From JACNIZ01 sp964344765 (lineage in GTDB: Bacteria; Planctomycetota; UBA1135), in NCBI GenBank assembly GCA_964344765.1, contig CAYFOM010000034.1:1-53796 (forward strand): a stretch of DNA of 53,796 nt, written 5' to 3'. The position numbers and the translations under genes are program-made. The notes under the pieces were generated by a model. The model did no database searches and was not told the origin of the DNA. It saw only the letters and a list, made by a program, of their open reading frames with translations. Numbering within the stretch: the stretch's first letter is position 1; the number at the start of each line of letters is the position of its first letter. Below, piece after piece: positions 53,706 to 53,796 of the stretch.

Positions 53706-53796
53706 AATAAGCGGGTGCGGCCACGCCCAGACGGTGTAATTGGGTTAGCGTAACATCCTTTCTGTAAATTCCCTCGTCCCTGCAACCGCCCTGTCT

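Overview
This is a dense, gene-rich chromosomal stretch (roughly mid-50s % GC by eye, almost no non-coding DNA, no gap over 300 bases) from a Gram-negative-type bacterium. It has many Sec signal peptides, several lipoprotein boxes, one Tat signal, and many secreted proteins of unknown function (FG-GAP and PD40 propellers, right-handed beta-helices, carboxypeptidase-regulatory-like repeats, large sulfatase-fold enzymes). That mix, with very many small single-domain enzymes (VOC, GNAT, cupin, YciI, SRPBCC), resembles uncultured Planctomycetota or related lineages. There is no rRNA, tRNA or ribosomal protein gene in the window, so the assignment is a guess. No CRISPR array, insertion sequence or phage gene was seen.

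Layout. 1-7.8 kb: cut-off PD40 protein, SGNH hydrolase, SLC13-type transporter, a two-component pair, then a Tat-exported amine oxidase, a U32 protein and a ferredoxin in one run. 7.9-12.1 kb: two tandem secreted paralogues followed by a second two-component pair. 12.0-16.1 kb: a DUF3179 gene interrupted by an in-frame TGA, behind two tandem secreted paralogues. 16.2-20.4 kb: sulfatase-fold membrane protein, glycine-rich RRM protein with a strong terminator, FG-GAP protein. 20.0-23.0 kb: modABC plus arsC. 23.1-31.8 kb: a secreted protein, an acyltransferase/ankyrin pair and a long array of small enzymes. 31.8-36.3 kb: a large anchored repeat protein and a second secreted protein sharing a C-terminal domain with the one at 23.1 kb. 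36.4-44.4 kb: a GNAT domain fused in frame to a secreted protein, then more small enzymes and two PD40 lipoproteins. 44.5-53.7 kb: beta-helix protein, GNAT-YoaP protein, a second large anchored repeat protein, and small zinc-ribbon membrane proteins.

The standout is at 12,027-13,079. The DUF3179 reading frame runs 350 codons with a single TGA, at codon 111, exactly where the family has the first cysteine of its CPLC motif. Downstream of the TGA the mRNA can fold into a two-part hairpin (GCCAA/UUGGC lower stem, perfect 7-bp CGGCUAU/AUAGCCG upper stem, CGUGU loop starting 20 nt after the UGA), which fits the general shape of a bacterial SECIS. I read it as an exported DUF3179 selenoprotein with a UxxC motif rather than as two gene fragments. 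No selenocysteine machinery lies in this window, so this needs the rest of the genome.

Many starts were moved from the longest open frame to positions where a signal peptide, a start-stop overlap (ATGA, GTGA, TAATG, TAGTG) or family length supports them. Family names come from recognition of motifs by eye; no database search was run.
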